A stretch of DNA of 38,234 nucleotides, from positions 1 through 38,234 of the forward strand of contig JAAYZK010000087.1 in the NCBI GenBank assembly GCA_012514895.1, written 5' to 3'. Below the pieces are notes generated by a model. That model searched no databases. It was not told the DNA's origin and worked only from the letters and a program-made list of their open reading frames with translations. Shown piece by piece: positions 14,464 through 22,172 of the stretch. Every line of letters begins with the position of its first letter. Position 1 is the stretch's first letter. Position numbers and translations under genes: made by a program. This DNA comes from Planctomycetota bacterium (GTDB taxonomy: Bacteria > Planctomycetota > Phycisphaerae > SM23-33 > FEN-1343).

Positions 14464-15432
14464 ATGCGGCGGGCGAAGCTCCTGTGGACGTGGGGCGAGG
14501 TGCTGGCGGAGGTGCCCTGGCTGCGCGAGCGGCTCGAGGCGTTCGCCGACGTCACCGTCGCGCATCCCGCGCCGGCCGAACTGGCGGGCCGCCTGGCCGG
14601 ACACGACGTGCTGGTCCCGCGGCTCAGCCACACGATCGACGAGCCCTTGCTGGCCGCCGCCGCCCTGCGGCTGATCGGCACGCCCAGCACCGGGTCGGAT
14701 CACATCGACGTCGCCGCCGCCGCCCGGCGGGGCATTCCCGTCGTGAGGATCAAGGACGACCGCGCGCTGCTCGACAGCATCCAGTCGACGGCCGAACTGG
14801 CCTGGCTGCTCGTGCTGAGCTGCGTGCGCAACCTGCGGGCGGCGACGGCGCACGTGCTGCGGGGCCGGTGGGAGGCGGGCGAAGTGCGCGGCCACGAGCT
14901 GATCGGGCGGACGCTGGGCATCGTGGGCCACGGCCGCCTGGGGACGATGGTGGGCCGCTTCGGCAAGGCCTTCCGGATGAAGGTGCTGGCGGCCGATCCG
15001 GCCGGCGTGGACGATCCGCGGATCGAGGCGGTCGGCCTGGAGGAGCTTCTGCGGCGCAGCGACGTCGTCACGCTCCACGTGCACCTGACCGAGGCGACGC
15101 GCCGGCTGATCGGGCCGCGGGAGTTCGCCCTGATGAAACCGGGGGCGGTGCTGGTCAACACGTCGCGCGGGGGCGTGGTGGACGAGGCCGCCCTGCTGGA
15201 CGCCTTGGCCGCCGGGCGCCTGGCCGCCGCCGGCCTGGACGTGATCGACGGCGAGCGGGACCCCAAGCGGGCGGACTCGCCGCTGCTGCGTTACGCCGCC
15301 GCCCACGACAACCTGGTCATCACGCCGCACGTGGGCGGATGCACCTTCGAGGCCCAGGCCAAGGCCTTCACCCACTTCGCCGACAAGCTGCGCCGGGCGT
15401 GGGAGGCGCTGGGGCCGATCGCGAAAGGATGA
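14464..15432 (+). CDS. D-isomer specific 2-hydroxyacid dehydrogenase (phosphoglycerate dehydrogenase-like)
   Basis: This 322-residue NAD(P)-dependent enzyme interconverts a D-2-hydroxyacid and its 2-keto acid. Seen: the Rossmann motif GHGRLG at 155-160, the catalytic Arg in VNTSRGGVVD (R235), an acidic partner near E264 (VIDGE) and the catalytic His in ITPHVGG (H289). The length fits the short form without ACT or ASB domains, so serine-pathway SerA is possible but not favoured. ATG 14464 is chosen because GAGGAGG lies just upstream and the promoter -10 covers the earlier ATG. It ends 4 nt before the aldolase-like gene, so the pair is an operon; both enzymes would handle 2-keto acids. Confidence 0.85.
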   Translation: MRRAKLLWTWGEVLAEVPWLRERLEAFADVTVAHPAPAELAGRLAGHDVLVPRLSHTIDEPLLAAAALRLIGTPSTGSDHIDVAAAARRGIPVVRIKDDRALLDSIQSTAELAWLLVLSCVRNLRAATAHVLRGRWEAGEVRGHELIGRTLGIVGHGRLGTMVGRFGKAFRMKVLAADPAGVDDPRIEAVGLEELLRRSDVVTLHVHLTEATRRLIGPREFALMKPGAVLVNTSRGGVVDEAALLDALAAGRLAAAGLDVIDGERDPKRADSPLLRYAAAHDNLVITPHVGGCTFEAQAKAFTHFADKLRRAWEALGPIAKG

Positions 15433-15436
15433 CGCC

Positions 15437-16219
15437 ATGCCGTTGCGGGACCACTACCTCACCGTGCTGCGCCAGGGCTTCGTGCCGATCTGGGTGGCTG
15501 ACGGCTTCGACGCGGTGCTGCTGGCGGAGGCGGCGGTCGCGGCGGGGGCCGGCGCGGTGGAGATCACCTGCCGCCGCTCGACCGTGCGGGACGACATCCG
15601 GCGCGTGCGCCGCCGCTTCCCCGAGCTGACGGTGCTGGCCGGCAGCCTGGTGGACGACGGGCCGCTGTTCGACCACCTGCGCCGCCGCCGCCCGGACATG
15701 CCCTCCATCGCCGAACTGGCGGACCTGGGCGTCCACGGGCTGGTCAGCGCGATGCCGCTGTCGGAAGCGACGCTCGCGCGCTACGCCGCCACTCACCTGC
15801 TGATGCCGGGCGTGGAGACCCTCGCCGACGCCGTGCGAGCCCTGGAGGCCGGCGCCCACTTCGCCAAGTTCTTCACCGCCTCCGCCACGGGGGAGGCCGC
15901 GCGGGTCCGGACGCTGACGTCGGCGCCGACGCACGGGCTGCTGCCGGTCTTCGTGACCGGCGGGGTGACGCTGGCGACCGTAGCGCCCTACGTCGCCGCC
16001 GGCGCGGCCCTGCTGGGGTCGGGCTGGGATGTGCTGCTGGGGCCCTGCTACCAGCAACTCCAGGCGAAGAGCGACCTTACGACGATCAGTCTGGCGCTCC
16101 GCGCTTTCCTGGACGCCTCGCGCGACGCCCGGCGGGCGCACAACGCCCCGATGCTCCACCCCGACGACGCTACGCTGCTGGCGCAGGTGCCGTTCCACCA
16201 CCCCTTCCCCGCCGGCTGA
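15437..16219 (+). CDS. KDPG/KHG aldolase-like TIM-barrel protein
   Basis: The 260-residue protein resembles class I 2-keto-3-deoxy-6-phosphogluconate aldolases, which cleave 2-keto-3-deoxy sugar acids to pyruvate and an aldehyde. Family-like signatures are E42 in VEITCRR, the Schiff-base lysine K144 in HFAKFFTAS (family form KFFPA), and the phosphate-binding end FVTGGVTLATVAPYVAAGA. It is longer than typical KDPG aldolase (about 210) by a 40-residue C-terminal extension, and the central region is divergent, so the substrate may differ. AAAGGA precedes ATG 15437, and it follows the dehydrogenase by 4 nt. Confidence 0.7.
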   Translation: MPLRDHYLTVLRQGFVPIWVADGFDAVLLAEAAVAAGAGAVEITCRRSTVRDDIRRVRRRFPELTVLAGSLVDDGPLFDHLRRRRPDMPSIAELADLGVHGLVSAMPLSEATLARYAATHLLMPGVETLADAVRALEAGAHFAKFFTASATGEAARVRTLTSAPTHGLLPVFVTGGVTLATVAPYVAAGAALLGSGWDVLLGPCYQQLQAKSDLTTISLALRAFLDASRDARRAHNAPMLHPDDATLLAQVPFHHPFPAG

Positions 16220-16268
16220 AGCGAACAGACACTGGCCCCGGCCGGACGGATCTGCTAGACTGGCGTCT

Positions 16269-17324
16269 ATGACAGGTCATGGTCACGCCCCAGCCCTCCG
16301 CCATGCCGGGCGGACGCCGATGCCGGTGAAGTACTGGTCCCGCGCGGGGATCATGCTGACGGCCTGGTGCGACGCCGCCTGCGCGTGCTGCTACGCCAAC
16401 TGCGGGCCAGACAAGCACTTGTGGATGAACAATGATCAGGCGTTGGAGATCTGGACGGGGTTGACCGAGGCTTCCCCACACGGCTGCCGCGTGCATCTGA
16501 CGGGCGGGGAGGTGTTTGGGCGCTTCGACGATCTGCTGGCCCTGTGCCGGGCGGCTCACCGGGCGGGGCTGGGACCGCTGGAGGCGGTCGAGACCAATGG
16601 CGGGTGGGCGACCGACGAGGGGGAAATCTGCCGGCGGCTGGCGGCGCTGGACGAGGCGGGGATGGGACGGCTGACGATCTCGGCCGACCCTTACCACCAG
16701 CAGTTCATCCCCCTCGAACGCCCCCGGCGGCTGGCGCGGGTCGCCGCGGAGGTGCTGGGGGCCGCCCGGGTGCGCATCCGCTGGCAGACGTGGCTCGAAA
16801 CGGGTTTCGACCTGGCGGGCCTGCCCGCGGCGCGCCGCAGCGAGATCCTCCAGCGCCACGCCGCCGGAGGGACCGACCGGCTCACCGGGCGGGCGGCCGA
16901 CGGGCTGGATGGGCAAATGCAGCTAAGGCCCGCGGCGGCCTTTGACGATAACCCATGCAACGAGACGCTATTGCGTGGGCGCCATGTTCACGTGGCCCCC
17001 GACGGCAGCGTCTGGCCGGCGACGTGCATCGGCATCGTCGTCGGCAACGCCCTGCGGCGGCCGGTCGCGGCGATCTGGCGGGATCTGGCGGCCCGGGAGG
17101 GCGAGGGGGGGCTCGTGGGGGCGCTGCAGAGGCGAGGTCCGGTGGGCCTGATGGAATTGGCGCTCAAGGAAGGTTTTGTGGACAGACCGGCAGGCTGGGC
17201 CTCCAAATGCCAGTTGTGCTTCCACCTTCGCCGCCACCTGGCCGCCGCGGCGGCGGCACCGGAGGAACTGGGCCCGGCGTGGATCTACGGCGCGAGGTTG
17301 CCGGAAACGACTGAACAGAAATGA
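16269..17324 (+). CDS. radical SAM protein with C-terminal cysteine cluster
   Basis: This 351-residue enzyme has the radical SAM signature CxxxCxxC at C34, C38, C41 (AWCDAACACCYANC, with extra cysteines C40 and C45) and the SAM-binding GGE motif (HLTGGEVFGRFDDLL). The C-terminal third has four more cysteines (NPCNETLL, PATCIGIVVGN, SKCQLC), preceded by HVAPDGSVWPATC, a pattern of SPASM/twitch-type auxiliary [4Fe-4S] sites that in relatives act on peptides or proteins. No precursor peptide was found next to it. Start is ATG 16269; ATG 16321 (residue 18) is an alternative. A possible -10 (TAGACT, 16256-16261) would make the transcript nearly leaderless. Substrate unknown. Confidence 0.78.
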   Translation: MTGHGHAPALRHAGRTPMPVKYWSRAGIMLTAWCDAACACCYANCGPDKHLWMNNDQALEIWTGLTEASPHGCRVHLTGGEVFGRFDDLLALCRAAHRAGLGPLEAVETNGGWATDEGEICRRLAALDEAGMGRLTISADPYHQQFIPLERPRRLARVAAEVLGAARVRIRWQTWLETGFDLAGLPAARRSEILQRHAAGGTDRLTGRAADGLDGQMQLRPAAAFDDNPCNETLLRGRHVHVAPDGSVWPATCIGIVVGNALRRPVAAIWRDLAAREGEGGLVGALQRRGPVGLMELALKEGFVDRPAGWASKCQLCFHLRRHLAAAAAAPEELGPAWIYGARLPETTEQK

Positions 17325-17373
17325 CGAAGATCGCGTAAAATGTGCAACAGGATGGGGACGTGCTTGACGGGCC

Positions 17374-17405
17374 GCCTGCCATACGAATAATGGCGGCTTC
17401 GTTTT
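17374..17405 (+). terminator. probable intrinsic terminator after the radical SAM gene
   Basis: GCC-T-GCCAT pairs with ATGGC-GGC (17374-17397), an 8-bp stem with one bulged T and a 7-nt loop, followed by TTCGTTTT. The same stretch begins just after TTGACG (17364-17369), 17 nt from ATAATG, so it could also be read as a weak promoter of the kinase operon. Confidence 0.5.
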
Positions 17406-17455
17406 CACGTTCCACGCAGCGCGTCGGCGGGGGGGGTATCGTGAATGCTAGCTGA

Positions 17456-18721
17456 ATGAGCGAAGATCGCAACAACCAAAGCGACCTCAGCCCGTTGGAG
17501 ACGGGGCTCGGCTCGCTGGCCGTCAAGCAGGGTCTGGCGACCAGCGAAGACGTCCAGGAGTGCCTGGACTACCAGAAGCACAGCTCCGACCCCAACCAGC
17601 GCAGCCTCGGCGACATCTTCGTCGAGCGGGGCGTGCTGACCCAGCGGCAGGTCCTCCGTCTTCGCCAGGTCATCGAACAGCAGAAGCGCCACCAGGAGAT
17701 CCCCGGCTACGAGCTGCTGGGCAAGCTGGGCTCGGGGGCCATGGCCACGGTGTTCAAGGCCCGCCAGCTCAGCCTCGACCGGACGGTGGCGATCAAGGTG
17801 CTTCCCCGACGGCTCAGCGAGAACCCCGAGTACGTCGCCCGCTTCTACGAAGAGGGCAAGGCGGCCGGGCGGCTGAACCACCCCAACATCGTGCAGGCCA
17901 TCGACGTCGGCCAGGCGGGGGGCTACCACTACTTCGTGATGGAGTACGACGACGGGCACACCGTCTTCGACGAGCTGGCCGACGGGAAGGTCTTCTCCGA
18001 GAGCGAGGCGCTGGACATCACCATCCAGATCGCCGAGGCGCTCAACCACGCCCACCAGGCCGGGCTGATCCACCGCGACGTCAAGCCCAAGAACATCATG
18101 CTCACCCGCGACCGCGTGGCCAAGCTGGCCGACATGGGCCTGGCCCGCGAGGCCGACGACATGGAGGCCGCCAAGCGGGAAAGAGGCCGCGCGTTCGGCA
18201 CGCCCTACTACATCAGCCCCGAGCAGATCCGCGGGAAGACCGACGTGGGGTTCCAGGCCGACATCTACGGGCTGGGTGCCACGTTCTACCACATGGTCAC
18301 CGGGCGGGTGCCCTTCGAGGGCGAGACACCGGCGGCGGTGATGCATAAACATCTGAAGGAGCCGCTGGTGCCCCCCGACCACCTCAACACGTCGCTGTCG
18401 GCCGGCGTCGGAGAGGTGATCGAGGTGATGATGGACAAGGAGGCCCACCACCGCTACGCCAGCACGGCCGATCTGCTGCTGGACCTGAGGGCCGTGCAGC
18501 GGGGCGAACCGCCCCTGCAGGCCCGCCAGGTGATCGCCGGCGACGTGCTCAGCGGGCTGACCAGCGAGGCGCCGGCCCTGCGGGACCACCCCCAGGCCGC
18601 CGAGGCCCGCATCGAGGCCAGCGTGCCGACGTTGTGGATGACCGTGACGATCCTGCTGGCGGCGGCGCTGGCGCTGAGCATCCTGCTCAACGTCGTCCAG
18701 GCGCTGACTCCCGGCGGCTGA
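17456..18721 (+). CDS. membrane Ser/Thr protein kinase with MshEN-like N-terminal domain
   Basis: This 421-residue Hanks-type kinase has a complete catalytic core (about 84-345): glycine loop GSGAMATVF, K114 in VAIKV, HRDVKPKN (D208, N213), metal site D226 in ADMG (DMG in place of DFG, common in planctomycetes), and SPE at 254-256. A transmembrane helix near 395-415 ends the protein. Residues 18-40 and 51-73 are two copies of the helical unit LGxLxVxxGLxT...VxxxLxxQ, the pattern of MshEN/T2SSE N-terminal domains that in relatives bind cyclic di-GMP. It heads an operon with a STAS protein and an RsbW-like ATPase, so its targets probably lie there. No Shine-Dalgarno is seen before ATG 17456. 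Confidence 0.92.
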   Translation: MSEDRNNQSDLSPLETGLGSLAVKQGLATSEDVQECLDYQKHSSDPNQRSLGDIFVERGVLTQRQVLRLRQVIEQQKRHQEIPGYELLGKLGSGAMATVFKARQLSLDRTVAIKVLPRRLSENPEYVARFYEEGKAAGRLNHPNIVQAIDVGQAGGYHYFVMEYDDGHTVFDELADGKVFSESEALDITIQIAEALNHAHQAGLIHRDVKPKNIMLTRDRVAKLADMGLAREADDMEAAKRERGRAFGTPYYISPEQIRGKTDVGFQADIYGLGATFYHMVTGRVPFEGETPAAVMHKHLKEPLVPPDHLNTSLSAGVGEVIEVMMDKEAHHRYASTADLLLDLRAVQRGEPPLQARQVIAGDVLSGLTSEAPALRDHPQAAEARIEASVPTLWMTVTILLAAALALSILLNVVQALTPGG

Positions 18722-18783
18722 ACCTGGAACGGATGTTTCTCCTGGCGGCTGGGAGCAGCCCCGGCGGAAGGAGCCTGACGCTC

Positions 18784-19143
18784 ATGGATACGCAGTCCGA
18801 CCCGATCACGATCACCGAGCAAGGCAGCGCCTACGTCGTGCAGTTCGCCGGCCCCAGGCTGCTGGACGAAGTGGTGATCGCCCGCAGCGCCGCCCAGTTG
18901 GAGGCCCTGGTCCGCCAGGCGTCCGGCCCCCGCCTGGTGCTGGACTTCGCCGCCGTCGAGCACATGTCGTCGGCGGCGCTGGGGATGCTGATCACGGTGC
19001 ACAAGCAGGTCCGCCAGCGCGGCGGGCGCCTGGCCCTCTGCCAGGTGCGCCCCGGGATCTACGAGGTGTTCGCGATCACCAAGCTCAACGAGGTGTTCCA
19101 GATCTACCACGACCGCACCCAGGCCCTGGCGGGGCTGGCATGA
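18784..19143 (+). CDS. STAS-domain anti-sigma factor antagonist
   Basis: The 119-residue protein is a single STAS domain. The segment DFAAVEHMSSAALGML carries the phosphorylatable serine; by alignment with SpoIIAA/RsbV it is S63. In partner switching the unphosphorylated form captures the ATPase and frees its other partner. AAGGAG lies upstream of ATG 18784, which is preferred over longer in-frame starts that would fall inside the kinase gene. Its last 4 nt (ATGA) overlap the start of the next gene, so the two are translationally coupled. It lies 62 nt after the kinase, and could be phosphorylated by either neighbour. Confidence 0.88.
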   Translation: MDTQSDPITITEQGSAYVVQFAGPRLLDEVVIARSAAQLEALVRQASGPRLVLDFAAVEHMSSAALGMLITVHKQVRQRGGRLALCQVRPGIYEVFAITKLNEVFQIYHDRTQALAGLA

Positions 19144-19592
19144 TGCCGTTGCGGCCGATGCATGAGCAGGAACGATCCGGTCCTGTGCCTACGACCCGAA
19201 TACCAAACAGCACCGCCGCCGCTCGCGAGGTGGCGGCCCAGGTCGTCGCCGAGGCCGAGGCCCGCGGCTACAGCCCCGAGGCCGTCTTCGCCATCAAACT
19301 GGCCCTCGAAGAGGCCCTGACCAACGCGATCCGGCACGGCAACCGGCGCGACCCGGCCAAGATGGTCCGCTTCGAGTACTCCGTCAGCCCCACCTGCACC
19401 GAGATCTGCATCGCCGACCAGGGCGGGGGCTTCGACCCCGCCGCCGTCCCCGACCCCACCGCCGACGAGAACCTCGAATGCCCCACCGGGCGCGGCATCA
19501 TGCTCATGCGCGCCTACATGGACCACGTCGAGTTCAACGAACGGGGCAACGCCGTCCGCATGGTCAAGTTCAACCGCCCCACCGCCCCCTGA
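19140..19592 (+). CDS. RsbW/SpoIIAB-like ATP-binding protein (anti-sigma factor or switch kinase)
   Basis: The 150-residue protein is a HATPase_c_2 (GHKL) domain: N-box EEALTNAIRHGN (E58, N62), G1 box DQGGGFDP (D93, G95, G97) and G2 box TGRGIMLMRAYMD (G117, G119). Such proteins phosphorylate STAS antagonists and sequester a sigma factor or another effector. It starts by ATGA overlap with the STAS gene. No sigma factor is encoded in the window, so its second partner is unknown; in planctomycetes such proteins may also act without a sigma factor. Confidence 0.88.
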   Translation: MMPLRPMHEQERSGPVPTTRIPNSTAAAREVAAQVVAEAEARGYSPEAVFAIKLALEEALTNAIRHGNRRDPAKMVRFEYSVSPTCTEICIADQGGGFDPAAVPDPTADENLECPTGRGIMLMRAYMDHVEFNERGNAVRMVKFNRPTAP

Positions 19593-19849
19593 CGGCAATC
19601 CGCGCGACTGTCCATTAGACCGCTTCCCTGTTGCCTGTGCGGCCTGGAGCCGGCTGCGGCGGACCTGAGATTCTTCAAGAAGAGCTAATCGCTTTCATTA
19701 GAATGGCTTACGATGGATTGGCGCCATGCAGCCCCATCCTCCAGCCTGGGGGCATGTTCCTGATCCATACGCCAGGATGAGCAAATCCGCTCCTTGCCGT
19801 GCCTGAAGCCTGCCGCGGCCCCGCTCACGGCTCCGGCCCGGCGCGGACG
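19593..19849. other. intergenic region, no gene recognised
   Basis: The stretch after the partner-switch operon holds no supported coding region. Two weak inverted repeats are visible (CTAAT/ATTAG near 19686-19702 and CATCCT/AGGATG spanning about 19736-19781), neither with a T-tract. No terminator was found for the upstream operon. Confidence 0.4.
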
Positions 19850-19878
19850 TTGACATGGCCCCTCTAAGCTGATACTGT
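19850..19878 (+). promoter_or_regulatory. sigma70-type promoter of the SH3-domain gene
   Basis: TTGACA (19850-19855), 17-nt spacer, TACTGT (19873-19878). The predicted start near 19885 leaves a leader of about 88 nt. Confidence 0.65.
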
Positions 19879-19972
19879 GGCCCAGCGCCAGGCAGGACTT
19901 GGCGTCGGACCGCCCCGGTCCGGCCATCGTCAACACCCGCCGCTCGTTGTGCGGTGTAAGGAGAGCGCTGCG

Positions 19973-21349
19973 ATGACCCGCATCTTCACGACCCTGATCG
20001 CGCTGGCGGCAGCGGCCGCCGCCGCGACGGCCCAGCCGGCCGGCGCCTACGTGGGCCGGCTCACACGCGATAACGTCTACCTCCGTTCGGGCGGATCGCC
20101 GAACTACTACCCTGTCATGAAGCTGTCGGCCCCCGCGACCGTCGAGGTGGTCGGCGTCGAGGGCGAGTGGCTGAAGATCACGCCCCCGCCCGGGGCGTTC
20201 AGCCTGGTCGCCAAGCGTTACGTGGACGTCGCCGGCGAGATCGGCACGATCACGGGCGACCGCGTCACCGTCCGCGCCGGCAGCCTCGAGCAGCCGTCCA
20301 TGATGACGACGGTTCAGGGCTACCTCAGCAGCGGCGGGACGGTCAGGATCCTGGGCCAGACGGAGGAGTACTACAAGATCGCCCCGCCGGCCGGGACGGT
20401 GCTGTACGTCTACGCCCCCTACGTCGAGCGGGTCGCCGCCGTCGAAGCGGCCCCGCCGGCCGGTGGCGCGGCGGCCGCCCAGCCGTCCGAACCGGCCGCG
20501 ACGCAGCCGGCCGCCACGCAGCCCGCCGCCACCGAACCGGCCGCAACCCAACCCGTCGAGCCGGTCGAGCCGACGGCCGAGCAGCGGCACCTGGCCGCCA
20601 TCAAGGCCTTCCGGGAGCTGGAAGAGGCCCTGTTCGACGAGTACGCCAAGCCCGCCGAGCAGCGCGACCTGGAGGGCTTCCTCGCGAGCTACCTGGCCTT
20701 CGACGTGCCCGCCGATTCGCCCCTGGCCGAACAGAAAGCCTTCCGCGTACGGTGGTTGGAGCTGGCGATCCAGCGCCGCCAGGGCGCCCGCGAGGTCGAG
20801 GCGCTCAGCGAGTCGGCCCTGCGCCAGCAGCGGCTGCTCATTGCGGGCCTGCAGGACGCCACCGGCGGCCCGCGCCGGATGGAGGACCTGGTGAGCTTCA
20901 GCGGCGGCCTCACCGCCAGTTGCGTCTACCAGGGCCTCGGCGGGATGCCCAAGCGGTGGGTGCTGGCCGACGCGAAGGACCCGGCCCAACTGATGTATGT
21001 CGAGGGCGAGTCCGCCGCCGCGGCCGCCCTGAACAACGCGATCGGGTGGAACGTCAAGCTCACCGGTCTGCTGATCTACGACCGGAAGATCCAGGCCCAG
21101 GTGCTCCACGTGCGGGACGTCGAACGCCTCAGCCCCGCCCCGGCGGTCCGGACGGCCGCGCCCAAGGCGCCCCCCGCCGCCCCGCTGGAGAACGCGCCGT
21201 TCCCCCAGCCGTGGACGCGGCCGGTGAAGCCGGCGCAAGCCGAGCCTTCATCTGCTGATACGATCGTCCCCGCCCCGGCCGACCACCTGCTCGTCGTCCC
21301 GGCCACCCAGCCGGCCCCGGCCGTGGTGGACCCGCGGGAGTATCAGTAG
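19973..21349 (+). CDS. secreted protein with two SH3-like domains and a Pro-Ala-Thr linker
   Basis: The 458-residue product has a signal peptide (MTRIFTTLIALAAAAAAATA) and two bacterial SH3-like units: about 28-80 (VGRLTRDNVYLRSGGSPNYY ... VEGEWLKI) and about 86-140 (GDRVTVRAGS ... EYYKIAPP), the pattern that usually binds cell-wall or surface material. A linker of repeated PAATQ/PAATE units (about residues 174-195) joins them to a helical region (about 200-310) and a beta-rich domain (about 300-390). The C-terminus is Pro/Ala-rich. AAGGAG precedes ATG 19973. It has its own promoter and faces a minus-strand gene whose stop is 1 nt away. The enzymatic role, if any, is not visible. Confidence 0.78.
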   Translation: MTRIFTTLIALAAAAAAATAQPAGAYVGRLTRDNVYLRSGGSPNYYPVMKLSAPATVEVVGVEGEWLKITPPPGAFSLVAKRYVDVAGEIGTITGDRVTVRAGSLEQPSMMTTVQGYLSSGGTVRILGQTEEYYKIAPPAGTVLYVYAPYVERVAAVEAAPPAGGAAAAQPSEPAATQPAATQPAATEPAATQPVEPVEPTAEQRHLAAIKAFRELEEALFDEYAKPAEQRDLEGFLASYLAFDVPADSPLAEQKAFRVRWLELAIQRRQGAREVEALSESALRQQRLLIAGLQDATGGPRRMEDLVSFSGGLTASCVYQGLGGMPKRWVLADAKDPAQLMYVEGESAAAAALNNAIGWNVKLTGLLIYDRKIQAQVLHVRDVERLSPAPAVRTAAPKAPPAAPLENAPFPQPWTRPVKPAQAEPSSADTIVPAPADHLLVVPATQPAPAVVDPREYQ

Positions 21350-21350
21350 T

Positions 21351-21530
21351 TCACAGCAGCCGGAAGTCGTCCCCGTGCATGGGCGGGATCAGGTAGGCCA
21401 GGATCGGGTCGGCGAACATGACCGAGGCGAGGAACCAGTCGGCCTCCGGCGGATAGTCGGCGCACATCTTCTCTCTCTCTTCGGTCAGCATCGACACGGC
21501 AGCGGGATCGTGGTCCGTGTGGGTGGTCAT
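21351..21530 (-). CDS. small protein of 59 residues, unknown
   Basis: This short reading frame starts with MTTHTDHDPA and ends HGDDFRLL. It is preceded by a good ribosome site (AAGGAAGG, about 4-10 nt before ATG 21530) and follows the PilZ gene on the same strand after 48 nt, so it is probably the second gene of that operon. The core (ADWFLASVMFADPILAYLIP) is amphipathic to hydrophobic and may be a membrane-associated helix. Its stop is 1 nt from that of the convergent SH3 gene. No family was recognised. The ribosome site, the operon position and the balanced composition make it more likely than chance. Confidence 0.6.
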   Translation of the reverse strand: MTTHTDHDPAAVSMLTEEREKMCADYPPEADWFLASVMFADPILAYLIPPMHGDDFRLL

Positions 21531-21578
21531 GGTCCTTCCTTTGCCGTCAACGCGGCTGTTTCATCGCGAAGCAGGGGG

Positions 21579-21893
21579 TCAGCGGAGCTTCTGAAGGAAC
21601 TCCAGGCCCAGGCCGAGCATGTTGCCCATCTCCTGGCGCCGGACGATGCGGCAGCGGTACTTCACGACGCGGCTGGTCCCGGCGATGGGGTCGGACGGGA
21701 CGGTGAGGTCCAGGACGACCTGGTCGTGATCGGCGAGGCGATCGTGGTGGCGGACTACCGTTAACACGCCGTTTTCACTGATGTTAGCGGTTCTACCCCG
21801 CGCCAGAACGCGATTCTTGCGATCACGGAGCACGTAGGGGAGTGCGGAGCACACGCGGACGCTGCGACGCCGCTCGGCGGTACGGATACTCAT
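21579..21893 (-). CDS. PilZ-domain protein (probable cyclic di-GMP receptor)
   Basis: The 104-residue protein is a single PilZ domain with both ligand-binding signatures: RxxxR at R9-R13 (ERRRSVRV) and NxSxxG at N37-G42 (ANISENG). The beta-barrel follows, with VVLDLTVPSD and the final GLGLEFLQKL. PilZ domains of this kind bind cyclic di-GMP and control motility, exopolysaccharide or adhesion. ATG 21893 is chosen because AGGAAGGA lies about 6 nt upstream; a longer in-frame extension to 22169 has no family match and low-complexity sequence. It is transcribed divergently from the zinc-ribbon gene and probably with the 59-residue gene. Confidence 0.82.
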   Translation of the reverse strand: MSIRTAERRRSVRVCSALPYVLRDRKNRVLARGRTANISENGVLTVVRHHDRLADHDQVVLDLTVPSDPIAGTSRVVKYRCRIVRRQEMGNMLGLGLEFLQKLR

Positions 21894-22093
21894 GCCGTTC
21901 CTTCCTATGCAGAGAGCCCTTGGCTCACCCCGGTCCGGCGCGGCCCCCCCCGCACGAAAGGCTGCCTCCGACGGCCGCCCGGTCGCATGCCGGTACGCAT
22001 AGGAAGTCTCGATAACAATCCGCCCCCGTGCAAATCGAGGCGGGGAAAAAGCTGTGGATGGCGTCGGAGGAGGCGGACGGATCGGACGGCTCC

Positions 22094-22123
22094 TTGCCGG
22101 CTGAAGCGGCTGTGCGGTACGAT
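22094..22123 (+). promoter_or_regulatory. sigma70-type promoter of the zinc-ribbon/HEAT gene
   Basis: TTGCCG (22094-22099), 18-nt spacer, TACGAT (22118-22123); leader of about 45 nt to ATG 22173. Confidence 0.5.
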
Positions 22124-22172
22124 GCAGTCTCGCAGGCCGCCCGTGCGGGGATGCTGAAGGGAGGCACACACC

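Noticed and set aside
19140-19592. ATPase gene read as a sensor histidine kinase fragment
   Set aside because: It lacks a dimerisation/phosphoacceptor domain and matches RsbW-like proteins over its full length; the STAS overlap supports partner switching.
20480-20570. CRISPR-like or tandem DNA repeat
   Set aside because: The repetition is of the peptide PAATQ/PAATE in a linker of the SH3 gene; there are no spacers and codons vary.
21894-22169. Longer N-terminus for the PilZ protein (start at 22169)
   Set aside because: The added 92 residues are Pro/Arg/Ala low complexity and overlap the divergent promoter at 22094-22123; a strong ribosome site supports ATG 21893.
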